NCBI GenBank assembly: GCA_013817465.1
Contig: JACDCP010000001.1
Location: 1 to 44,630, forward strand
Direction of reading: 5' to 3'
Length of the DNA: 44,630 nt
Origin: Gammaproteobacteria bacterium
GTDB lineage: Bacteria; Pseudomonadota; Gammaproteobacteria; Steroidobacterales; JACDCP01
Part shown: positions 8,287-15,946 of the stretch, piece after piece
Layout: every line of letters begins with the position of its first letter
How positions within the stretch are numbered: the stretch's first letter is position 1
Made by a program: the position numbers and the translations under genes
Notes under the pieces: model-generated
Database searches by the model: none
What the model saw: the letters and a program-made list of their open reading frames with translations, nothing else
What the model was told of the DNA's origin: nothing

Positions 8287-9977
8287 CAGTCCTGCTCCGT
8301 CCGTTGCCAGGCGGGAAAGCGCTCCTCCAGCGCCTGAATCTCGTGTCGCCCCCGGGCCTCGTCCCAGCCGAGCCGCGCCGCCATGAATCCGGCGGCAAAA
8401 TCGACGGTCTCGCGGGCCGGCAAGGCAAAAGAGGCGATGCCGGTACGCCGGAGCAGCAGATCCCGCAGGTTCCAGGCCATTTCCTCCGCGATCGCGTGCT
8501 CGAGCTCGGCCCGTATTGCCAGCGGGCAGCCCGGCACCGCTTCCGCAAGCGCCGGGGCCCCGTCTGCCAACGCCATGATCCGGTCGAGGCGGCTGCCGTA
8601 GTGGCTCACCATGCGCTGTACGGCGTCCTCCGACAGCCTCGCACCATACCGCCGGCGAGCCGAATCCAGATAGGCATCCGGACCCGCTCTGAAATCCGCG
8701 CCATAGAGCGGCGTGCGCGCCGAGACCGATTGACCTGCATTCAGTTCCGCATCCCGCACGACGCGATCGATGGCGCATTCTGCCACCTGACGCGCCGTGG
8801 TGTACTTGACGCCGGAAATGACATAAAGCCCGCGCGGCGCGCCCGATCCCGCCGCTGCAACGAGCCGGTAACTCGACTCCAGCTCGGGTTCCGAGTGCTC
8901 CTCGCGACCAGTCGCCGGCAGCAGTCCGAGATGGACCTGCGTGACGTCGTCGATATCGAGATGCAGATCGGGCATGACGCCGTCGAGCTGCGCGAGCGCC
9001 GCTTCGACTTCCGCCGCATCGGGTTGCAAGGCATCGGGACCATCGTCGTCGGGGTAATACCACGTCCCCGCCACGCACCCCTCGCGCCAGGGAGCGACGA
9101 ACAGCAAACGACCCGGTGCCGCAGGCGGCGCGGCCGGCAGGACGCCGAGCGCGCAATCCGCCACGCGGCGCCGCAATACGAGATTCATGCCGCGTGCCCA
9201 TGGCTGGCGACGGACGGGCTCCTGCTGCGGATACCACTCGAGGCTGCCTGCCCAGGGTCCGGTGCAATCGATCACCGCCTCCGCCCCGATCTCCATGGCA
9301 GCGCCGGAACGCTGATCGAACGCCCGCACCCCCGAGACCCGGCCATCTTTCATGACCAGCCCGGTCACTGCACAATGATTCAGCGCGTCCGCCCCCGCAC
9401 TTACGGCTGACATGACGAAGCTCAGCACCAGCCGCTCGGCGTCGTGCGCCTGGGCGTCGAACCAGCGCGCGCCGCCGGTGATCCTGTCGTCGCGCAGCGC
9501 CGGCGCTTTGGCCCTGAGCATTTGTGCGGAAATCAGCTTGCCCGCCGGAATCCGCCGCTCCCCGGCGACGCCAAGATTGCGGTCCGCCGAAAGCAGATCG
9601 TTGAGCCCGAGGCCGGCCCGAAGCGCCAGCGCGCTCTTGCCGGACCCGCGATAGGCGGGCATGACGCACTCGAGCGGACGCACGAGATGCGGCGCGATGC
9701 GCAGCAGCGCACGACGCTCGCGCACCGAGGCGCGCATGCGCGGCACATCCAACGTCTGGAGATAACGAATGCCGCCGTGGATGGTCCGCAGGCTGTTGGC
9801 CGAAGTGCCGCTGCCGAAATCGTCCGCTTCCAGCAGCAGAGTCCGCAAGCCGCGCGAGGCGGCCTCCCAGGCCACGGCGGCGCCGTAGATGCCGCCGCCG
9901 GCAACGATCAGCTCATAGCTCTCGCGCAGGCGAGGGGGAAAATGGGGACATTCCTGATTTTCCGAACATCGTTTCAT
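8286..9977 (-). CDS. FAD-dependent oxidoreductase, glycerol-3-phosphate dehydrogenase (GlpD/GlpA) family
   Basis: 563 aa from the only ATG upstream of the FAD motif. The dinucleotide-binding signature VAGGGIYGAAVAWEAASRG lies near residue 25, followed by FGSGTSANSLRTIHGGIRYL, typical of GlpD. A C-terminal helical domain (DAO_C-like, about residues 430-550) is present. Family members oxidise glycerol 3-phosphate or similar hydroxy/amino compounds and pass electrons to quinone. The start is odd: the ATG lies in the loop of palindromic repeat copy 4 and roughly the first 14 residues (including SENQECPHFPP) are repeat-encoded, with no good ribosome site. The native start may have been displaced. 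It is coupled to the adenylation enzyme, so it might oxidise an amino-acid-derived or glycerol-phosphate substituent; that is inference. Confidence 0.82.
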   Translation of the reverse strand: MKRCSENQECPHFPPRLRESYELIVAGGGIYGAAVAWEAASRGLRTLLLEADDFGSGTSANSLRTIHGGIRYLQTLDVPRMRASVRERRALLRIAPHLVRPLECVMPAYRGSGKSALALRAGLGLNDLLSADRNLGVAGERRIPAGKLISAQMLRAKAPALRDDRITGGARWFDAQAHDAERLVLSFVMSAVSAGADALNHCAVTGLVMKDGRVSGVRAFDQRSGAAMEIGAEAVIDCTGPWAGSLEWYPQQEPVRRQPWARGMNLVLRRRVADCALGVLPAAPPAAPGRLLFVAPWREGCVAGTWYYPDDDGPDALQPDAAEVEAALAQLDGVMPDLHLDIDDVTQVHLGLLPATGREEHSEPELESSYRLVAAAGSGAPRGLYVISGVKYTTARQVAECAIDRVVRDAELNAGQSVSARTPLYGADFRAGPDAYLDSARRRYGARLSEDAVQRMVSHYGSRLDRIMALADGAPALAEAVPGCPLAIRAELEHAIAEEMAWNLRDLLLRRTGIASFALPARETVDFAAGFMAARLGWDEARGRHEIQALEERFPAWQRTEQD

Positions 9978-10027
9978 CTTGCTGACGAGGAGCCATTTCT
10001 CAGAAAATCAGGAATGTCCCCATTTCC
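9937..10027. repeat. Palindromic repeat, copy 4 (overlaps a gene start)
   Basis: Arms 9940-9962 and 10003-10025 around a 40-nt loop; one base just outside the arms breaks the extended pairing. It lies between the GT4 stop (10031) and the FAD-enzyme coding region, both minus strand. Its left arm and part of the loop are translated as the N-terminus of the FAD enzyme. Confidence 0.88.
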
Positions 10028-10030
10028 GGC

Positions 10031-11197
10031 TCAGGCACTCTGCGCCTGGAGCGGCGCGTATATACCGCCGAGGCAGTCCTTGAACACGCGATAGCTGTGC
10101 TCGCGCTCGATGAGCGCACGCGCATTGCCGGCCAGGCGTTGCCGCAATGCCGGATCCCGCAGCAAGCGGAGCATCTCCGCGGAGAAGCTCTGTTTATCCG
10201 GGCTCGCGAGCGCCGCCGTGCCAGGTGTCATCACTTGGGTGTGGGTCGGCAGATCGGTGGCGAGCACCGCGACGCCGGAGTCGAGGTAGCTATACACTTT
10301 CATCGGCGTATTGAGCCCGTGCACGCGCGGCGAAACCAGCAGGTCCGCCTGCGACATGTAGCTGCCGAGCCGGCCGACGGGTCGCGGACCGGGGAAATGG
10401 GCATGCCCGTCGATGCCCAGCCGCCCGGCCGCTGCCGTATAGCGCTCGATGTCCGGCGTCGAGCCGCCGATGATGACGAGATGCACGTCGTCGAATTCGC
10501 GGCGCACGAGGCTGAAACTCTCGAGCAGCAGATCGATGCCCTGATACTTCTCCAGATTGCCGATGTACATGACCAGGCGCCCGTCGATATCCAGCGTCTC
10601 GCGCAGGTCTTCCGCCGGCCCGCCGTCGCCGGCGACTTCATTCCGCAACGAAACGTCCTTGAGCACCACGATGCGCCGCGGGTGAAACCGACGCACTTCG
10701 TCCGCCAGCGCATCGCACATCGGCACCACCACGTCCGCGTAGCGGATCGGCAGCGATTCGAGAAACACCAGCAGGCGGCGCAGGAAGCGCAGCCGCGGGA
10801 ACCTGTCGACGATCTGCGTGGACATCATCGAGTCCATGTCGACGATGTAGGGGATCGAACGCAAAGGGCATACTGCCAGCGCCATGAAAGACGCTTCCTC
10901 CACAGCGTGCACCACGTCATAGCGCTTGCGCAGCATGAGGCCGAGGAATTTCCAGAACAGAAAGAAATCGCAGACGATCTTGCGCAGCGACAGGCCAGGC
11001 GGAACGTGCTCGATACGGATCCACGGCCGGATGCGATGGATGCGCTCGCTCGGCAGTGTCTCATCGCGCCCGAGATGCAAGGTCAGCAGCTCGACGTCAT
11101 GGCCGGACTCGACGAGCGCGCGCAGCAGCAGGTTGACGGCGATGGGGGTGCCCCGATCCTCATAGAACGGGTGCGGCGCCACCACGAGGATTTTCAT
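10031..11197 (-). CDS. Family 4 glycosyltransferase (GT-B)
   Basis: 388 aa. The N-terminal half starts MKILVVAPHPFYEDRGTPIAV, the GT-B opening with a glycine loop for the acceptor side. The C-terminal half has VMYIGNLEKYQGIDLL and the donor-site stretch SPRVHGLNTPMKVYSYLDSG, where the canonical EGLPLVILEA is replaced by HGLNTPMKV, a variant of the same loop. It would add a sugar from a nucleotide donor in the cytoplasm. Its ATG overlaps the upstream PHP-like gene as ATGA (11194-11197), so the two are probably co-translated. A palindromic repeat begins almost at its stop codon. The sugar and linkage are unknown. Confidence 0.87.
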   Translation of the reverse strand: MKILVVAPHPFYEDRGTPIAVNLLLRALVESGHDVELLTLHLGRDETLPSERIHRIRPWIRIEHVPPGLSLRKIVCDFFLFWKFLGLMLRKRYDVVHAVEEASFMALAVCPLRSIPYIVDMDSMMSTQIVDRFPRLRFLRRLLVFLESLPIRYADVVVPMCDALADEVRRFHPRRIVVLKDVSLRNEVAGDGGPAEDLRETLDIDGRLVMYIGNLEKYQGIDLLLESFSLVRREFDDVHLVIIGGSTPDIERYTAAAGRLGIDGHAHFPGPRPVGRLGSYMSQADLLVSPRVHGLNTPMKVYSYLDSGVAVLATDLPTHTQVMTPGTAALASPDKQSFSAEMLRLLRDPALRQRLAGNARALIEREHSYRVFKDCLGGIYAPLQAQSA

Positions 11198-12021
11198 GAA
11201 GCGCGCTTCCCGGTACGCAAGCCGATCTGATTGCGCACGAATCTCGCGCTGGTCTCGAGCCGGCCGAACGGCCGCCAGGCGATCGAACGATCGCGCAACG
11301 CGCGCTTCAGGTCTGCCGATGGCCGCGCATCCCCGAGCTCCGCCTCGAGCGCGCAGCCGAAGCTGCCGATTCTCTCGACCTCCCGCGGCAGCGGCAGGGG
11401 ATCACTGCCCGGCAAGATGCGCATACCCCTCCTCTGCGCCTGCCGGAAATGTGCAGGATGCTGCCAGAACACCGGACGGCCCGAATTGTCGCCGAGATAG
11501 AGCTCGGCAGCAAAATCGTTCTGCAACAGCCCTTTGAGAATGCGCCCGCGCCGGCCGAGCCATTTGCCGACGGCCCAGGGCAGCACAACCAGAGCATCGG
11601 CGGCCTGTGCCGCATCGATCAGGTCACTGGCCGGTTTCCCATCGGCAAGCCGCTTATCGGTGGCGAGCGTGAGCACTTCCAGCCCTTCGCTGGAGATCAC
11701 CTGGTATCCCGCCACGATCAACAAATCCGTTTCGGCATGCGCAGCTTGCGCACGCACGACCAACGGGTCTTCACTGAATCCATGCAGACGCCAATTGCCC
11801 GCTGTGCCGCCATCGGCCGCCAGCTCGCAAAGCCCTGAGTAACGATCCTCGCGGGCGGTCTCGGCCAGCATCAGGACGCCGGCGGATAATCCCCCGCAAC
11901 CGCGTTCCGCCGCAGTCGCAAAATTGCGACTGGCAGCATTCAGCGCGACTGACGTAGCGAAACCGTCGTAAAAATGTACGTGGCCATCGATGAGCAGCGA
12001 CTTTGCTGATGCGGTCTGCAT
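11194..12021 (-). CDS. PHP/amidohydrolase-like hypothetical protein
   Basis: 275 aa from the ATG at 12021. The frame stays open upstream to 12090, but that extension (MPAARASGG...) has no family features and would cut into the divergent promoter gap. Near the N-terminus IDGHVHFYDGF gives an HxH pair like that of metal-dependent PHP and amidohydrolase folds. I cannot identify the remaining metal ligands with confidence, so catalysis is not assured. WQHPAHF and GMRILPGSDPLPLP in the C-terminal third are compatible with that fold, since GSD often supplies the last ligand. It is coupled by a 4-nt overlap to the GT4 gene, so it may act on a sugar or phosphoester in the same pathway. No specific function is proposed. 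Confidence 0.7.
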   Translation of the reverse strand: MQTASAKSLLIDGHVHFYDGFATSVALNAASRNFATAAERGCGGLSAGVLMLAETAREDRYSGLCELAADGGTAGNWRLHGFSEDPLVVRAQAAHAETDLLIVAGYQVISSEGLEVLTLATDKRLADGKPASDLIDAAQAADALVVLPWAVGKWLGRRGRILKGLLQNDFAAELYLGDNSGRPVFWQHPAHFRQAQRRGMRILPGSDPLPLPREVERIGSFGCALEAELGDARPSADLKRALRDRSIAWRPFGRLETSARFVRNQIGLRTGKRAS

Positions 12022-12186
12022 AGCTGCCAATGGTAAGCCATTCTGTGACAGGCGTGCCTGAACGCCGCCAGACGCGCGGGCTGCAGGCACCGGTCGAAGC
12101 GCGCGGCGGCGGGCTTCGATGTGCCTCGCAGCATGGGCCTATGGTATCTTTCGCAGGGTTCATGTTTCACGCGAAGGGAGTCCGCT
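12022..12186. promoter_or_regulatory. Divergent intergenic region upstream of the EPS export genes
   Basis: 165 nt separate the minus-strand PHP/GT4 unit from the plus-strand export run, so it probably holds promoters for both. The export gene has a clear ribosome site, AAGGGAG (12174-12180). I do not recognise an operator or a sigma-54 site with confidence. Confidence 0.35.
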
Positions 12187-12777
12187 ATGCGATTGATGCC
12201 GCCGATGCGAGCCGCCGGAATGCTGCTGGCCCTGATTCTGGCCGGCGGAGCTGCCGCGCAGGATGCGCCGCAGCCAGGGGCCACCGACGAGGGCTACCAG
12301 ATCCAGCCGGGGGACGTGCTCAATATTTCCGTCTGGAACGAGGAAGATCTGCAACGCGAAGTGCTGGTCCGGCCCGATGGCGCGATCTCGTTTCCGCTCA
12401 CGGACGGCGACATCCAGGCGGCCGGGCGCACGGTCGAGGAACTGCGCCAGGAAATCATGCAACGGCTGTCCAAGTACATCCCGGATCTCGTCGCTACAGT
12501 CAGCGTCACGCAGATCCTCGGCAACAAAATCTACGTGATCGGCCAGGTCAACACCCCCGGCGTATTCGTCATGAATCCGCGCGTCGATGTCATGCAGGCG
12601 CTCAGCATGGCCGGCGGCGGGACGGCATTCGCCTCCCTGGACAATATCCGCATCCTGCGGCGTACGGGAGACGGCGAGCAGAAGGCCTACCGCTTCGAAT
12701 ACGGCGACGTGATCAAGGGCAACAACCTCGAGCAGAACGTCATGTTGAGGAGCGGCGACGTCATCGTCGTTCCCTGA
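12187..12777 (+). CDS. Wza-like polysaccharide export protein (XrtA-type short form)
   Basis: 196 aa from the ATG at 12187, chosen because AAGGGAG precedes it by six bases and a signal peptide follows (about residues 1-24, ending GAAAQ). An in-frame ATG at 12121 would put 22 unlikely residues ahead of the signal. The Poly_export domain begins YQIQPGDVLNISVW (38-51) and continues with VRPDGAISFPL. An SLBB-like part follows (KIYVIGQVNTPGVF), and the protein ends DVIKGNNLEQNVMLRSGDVI, an ending I associate with the short PEP-CTERM/exosortase-linked exporters. There is no lipobox cysteine, unlike classic Wza. It should form or line the periplasmic/outer-membrane export channel, working with the next three genes. 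Confidence 0.88.
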   Translation: MRLMPPMRAAGMLLALILAGGAAAQDAPQPGATDEGYQIQPGDVLNISVWNEEDLQREVLVRPDGAISFPLTDGDIQAAGRTVEELRQEIMQRLSKYIPDLVATVSVTQILGNKIYVIGQVNTPGVFVMNPRVDVMQALSMAGGGTAFASLDNIRILRRTGDGEQKAYRFEYGDVIKGNNLEQNVMLRSGDVIVVP

Positions 12778-12788
12778 GGGCAAGCAAG

Positions 12789-14102
12789 ATGCGCATCAAT
12801 CAGATCGGGCGGCTTGAAAAAGCTTCGAGTTACCCGTCGTTCCGGAGAACCAGGGGCGCGATGCTCCCCGCGGCCGCAGCCGCGCTCATGCTCCCGCTGA
12901 GCGCGTTCGCCGCGGACGGCTATTTCCTGCCTCAGGCGAGCGCCGAGTCCATATACAACGACAACTGGCGCCTCCAGCCCGATAACCGGGAACAGGTCGA
13001 CGCGCTCGGCGCGTTTTTCGATATCAGCGCCACGCTCGGCCTGCGCTCGCCGCGCAGCGATATCAGCGTCACGCCGCGGCTGCGCTCGAGCTTTTTCACG
13101 GATTCCGAGGACGACGACCGGCTTTCCTCCGACGACCAGTTCCTCGACGTGGCGGCGTATCGCGAAACCGAGCAGGCGCGCTGGGCCTTCACGGGCGGAT
13201 ATTCCGACGAATCCGTGCTCTCCAGCGAGCTTTCGGACATCAATGTCGACGATCCGACCGATGACGTCGGCGATACCGGCCGCCTCGACGTGCGCAATGA
13301 GCGCCAACGCATCACCGCGCGTCCGTCATGGACCTACATCTACTCGGAGCAGACGCAATTCGGTCTCGGCTATCGGTTCGTCGATGTCTCATTCGACGAC
13401 CAGCTCGTCACGCGGCAGGTCGATTACACCGACCACCAGGTGGATGCGAATCTGACCCGTCAGCTCACGGAGCGCACCCTGCTGACGACGCAGCTTTTCG
13501 CCAGTCGCTTCGAAGCCGATCAGGTGAACAACGAAACCGACAGTGTCGGCGTCAATTTCGAGCTCAGCCGGCGCATGACGGAGCGCGTCCGCGGCTCTTT
13601 GAACCTCGGTGCGCAGCGGGTGGACGCGGAGTTCGTCGATCCGGTGACCGGCGCTACGATGAGCGAGTCCAACACCAATCTCCTGTTCGGCGCAGGCCTG
13701 CGCGGTGAAGTCACCGAGATCACGAGCTGGATAGCGGAGCTGAGCCGCCGGGTGAACCCCAACGGCACCGGCTTCGTCGTCCAGACCGACCAGCTCCTGC
13801 TGTCGATCGATCATGCTTTTTCACAGCGGCTTCGCGGCAACATCGGCGCGCGCGCCTTTCGCAATGAAGCCATCGATGACAACGCGACCAATCAGTTCAT
13901 CGAGCGTGACTACGCGCGGCTCGAAGGCGGGCTCGAGTGGTCGCTGACCGAGACCTGGTCGCTGTTCGGCCGCTACAGCTACACGCGGCAGGAGTTCGAA
14001 CGCCCGCTGGACGACATGGGCGGCATGGTCCCGCCCGGCGAGGAGGCCACGGCGAATGCCATCAGCATCGGCATCGCCTACCGGGGGCGCCTGCGGCGCT
14101 GA
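12789..14102 (+). CDS. Predicted outer-membrane beta-barrel protein of the EPS export cluster
   Basis: 437 aa. The ATG at 12789 follows the export gene by 11 nt with GAGG (12776-12779) as ribosome site. The frame is open far upstream, but that part is antisense-like noise over the export gene. A basic N-terminus and a hydrophobic stretch ending LPLSAFAADG form a signal peptide to about residue 42. The rest is alternating polar/aromatic strands with many Asp, Arg and Thr, for example RQRITARPSWTYIYSEQTQF and WSLTETWSLFGRYSYTRQEF, typical of barrels of about 14-18 strands. It resembles the PEP-CTERM-system-associated outer-membrane proteins found beside short exporters (TIGR03016-like). It could be the outer-membrane pore. 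Family-level assignment is moderately sure. Confidence 0.8.
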   Translation: MRINQIGRLEKASSYPSFRRTRGAMLPAAAAALMLPLSAFAADGYFLPQASAESIYNDNWRLQPDNREQVDALGAFFDISATLGLRSPRSDISVTPRLRSSFFTDSEDDDRLSSDDQFLDVAAYRETEQARWAFTGGYSDESVLSSELSDINVDDPTDDVGDTGRLDVRNERQRITARPSWTYIYSEQTQFGLGYRFVDVSFDDQLVTRQVDYTDHQVDANLTRQLTERTLLTTQLFASRFEADQVNNETDSVGVNFELSRRMTERVRGSLNLGAQRVDAEFVDPVTGATMSESNTNLLFGAGLRGEVTEITSWIAELSRRVNPNGTGFVVQTDQLLLSIDHAFSQRLRGNIGARAFRNEAIDDNATNQFIERDYARLEGGLEWSLTETWSLFGRYSYTRQEFERPLDDMGGMVPPGEEATANAISIGIAYRGRLRR

Positions 14103-14233
14103 TCAGCCGCACGAAGGCGGGAACTGTGAATGGCGTCACGGCGGCGCGCCCCGGTAGAATCCACGATACACAAGATGAAGCAGACGACAGAACACTGCGG
14201 TGCGCCTGAGACTCCGGAACGAGATTGACCGCC

Positions 14234-15925
14234 ATGGAACAGGATGCCAGCACTCTCAATGACTACGTAGCGACTTTCCGCAGACGGAAGTTTCTCATCC
14301 TCAGCGTGGCGTTCTTCGTCATGCTGATCTTCGTCGCCGTCACCTTCAGCCTGCCCGCGGTCTACCGCTCGACGGGAACCATCCTCATCGAGCAGCAGGA
14401 CATCCCGGACGAGCTGGTGCAGAGCACGGTCTCGAGCTATGCCAACGAGCGTATCCAGATCGTCAGCCAGCGCGCGATGTCGCGGGAAAATCTGGAAAAG
14501 ATCGTCGAAGAGCACAACCTTTACCCGGAAGAGCGCGCCGTCACCTCGATGGACACGGTCGTCGACATCTTCCGCGCCAGCACCCTGCTGGAACCCGTCA
14601 GCGCCGAAATCGTCGATCCCCGCACCGGCCGGTCTTCACTGTCGACGATCGCTTTCACGCTGTCCTACGACAATGAATTGCCCGAGAAGGCGCGCGACGT
14701 TGCCCGCGATCTCGCCCAGCTTTATCTCGATGAGAACGACGCCAGCCGCACCGAAGCGGCCGAGCAGGCCTCGGCCTTTCTCGCCGAGCGGGCCAGTCAA
14801 CTGGAAGAAGAGATTACGAAGATCGAGTCCGCGCTCGCGGATTTCAAAGAGCAGCACGGCAACAGCCTGCCGAGCGTGCTGGATCTGAACCGGGAACGCC
14901 TGCTTGCGGTCGACACCTCGATCAGCGAGACGGAAGGCAGCATCCGGGCGCTGCGCGACAGCCGCAATCTTTTGCAATCCGAGCTCGCGGTAACCGATCC
15001 CTACGAGTCCGTGTATGGGTCGGAGGGCGAGCTCATTCTGAGCCCCGAGCAGCAACTGGCGGCGCTGCAACGCGAATACGCCGCCTTGTCGGCAAGATAC
15101 AGCGAAAATCACCCGAATCTGGTCACCCTGCGCAAGCAGATTGCGCAGCTTTCCGGTGGCGACGCATTCACGAGCAGTGCAGCCATCGACGCTGAGCTCG
15201 AAGTACGGCGGGCCGAACTCGCCGAAGCGCAACAGAAATATTCCGCCGATCATCCCGACGTCACCCACCTGACGCGCCTGATCGAGGGGCTGGAGAGTCA
15301 AAAGGCAAACCTTTCGGAAGAGCCGGCGGCCGCCCCCCAGATTAATCCGACGAGTCCCCTGTACGTACAGAAGCAGGGTCAGTTGAATGCGACGATCAAC
15401 GAGCTGCGCGCTGGCGAAGCAAGGCTCCAGGAGCTGCAGTCGCAACGCGCGGACTACGAGGAACGCCTGATGTCCTCGCCGCAGATCGAACGCGAATACA
15501 CGGCGCTTCAGCGCCGTTATGAAAGCGGCTTGCAGCAGTATCGCGAGATTCAGGACAAGGAACGCACGGCTCAGCTCTCGGCGTCGCTCGAGTCATCGGA
15601 CAAGGGCGAGCGTTTCGCGCTGGTCGAGCCGCCGACCGTGCCGACAGCGCCCGTGAGCCCCAACCGGATGGCGCTGCTGATTCTAGGCTTCGTGCTGGCC
15701 GCCGGAATGGGTATGGGTATCGCCGCGATCGTCGAGGCGATGGACAGCAGCGTGCGCGGGGCGAAAGACGTCTTCCGCCTGTTCGATATGCCGCCGCTCG
15801 CTTCCATCCCCTACGTGGAGAATCACGCAGACGTGCGCCGCAGAGTCGGGCGCAACATCATCACCGCAGGCGTAGCCGCGTTCAGCATCGCGGTCGTTGC
15901 CGTGATCATTCAAGTGCTCGGGTGA
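14234..15925 (+). CDS. Wzz/GumC-like chain-length determinant (polysaccharide co-polymerase)
   Basis: 563 aa from the ATG at 14234; a TTG at 14225 would add three residues but sits against the GGAACGAG ribosome site. A Wzz domain starts just after the N-terminus (STLNDYVATFRRRK), with transmembrane segment 1 near 20-40. A long periplasmic coiled coil rich in Glu, Gln and Arg spans about 170-430, and hydrophobic segments near 480-505 and 540-563 close the protein. NRMALLILGFVLAAG marks the second membrane region. There is no kinase domain, which is encoded separately by the next gene. Such proteins set polymer length and bridge the inner membrane to the export channel. It resembles the exosortase-A-associated chain-length family. 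Confidence 0.88.
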   Translation: MEQDASTLNDYVATFRRRKFLILSVAFFVMLIFVAVTFSLPAVYRSTGTILIEQQDIPDELVQSTVSSYANERIQIVSQRAMSRENLEKIVEEHNLYPEERAVTSMDTVVDIFRASTLLEPVSAEIVDPRTGRSSLSTIAFTLSYDNELPEKARDVARDLAQLYLDENDASRTEAAEQASAFLAERASQLEEEITKIESALADFKEQHGNSLPSVLDLNRERLLAVDTSISETEGSIRALRDSRNLLQSELAVTDPYESVYGSEGELILSPEQQLAALQREYAALSARYSENHPNLVTLRKQIAQLSGGDAFTSSAAIDAELEVRRAELAEAQQKYSADHPDVTHLTRLIEGLESQKANLSEEPAAAPQINPTSPLYVQKQGQLNATINELRAGEARLQELQSQRADYEERLMSSPQIEREYTALQRRYESGLQQYREIQDKERTAQLSASLESSDKGERFALVEPPTVPTAPVSPNRMALLILGFVLAAGMGMGIAAIVEAMDSSVRGAKDVFRLFDMPPLASIPYVENHADVRRRVGRNIITAGVAAFSIAVVAVIIQVLG

Positions 15926-15946
15926 TCGTCGATACGAGGCTGCACC

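Noticed and set aside
6754..9669. A single 971-codon minus-strand frame
   Set aside because: Only the part below 8286 is the adenylation enzyme. The upstream two-thirds is the wrong frame of the FAD enzyme, which has clear family motifs in its own frame.
4349..10027. Palindromes considered as integron attC sites or CRISPR repeats
   Set aside because: Neighbouring genes point both ways, no integrase is seen, no conserved attC core was found, and copies are kilobases apart without regular spacers.
12030..14102. A 690-codon plus-strand frame
   Set aside because: The first 253 codons are off-frame over the export gene. The signal peptide and ribosome site place the real start at 12789.
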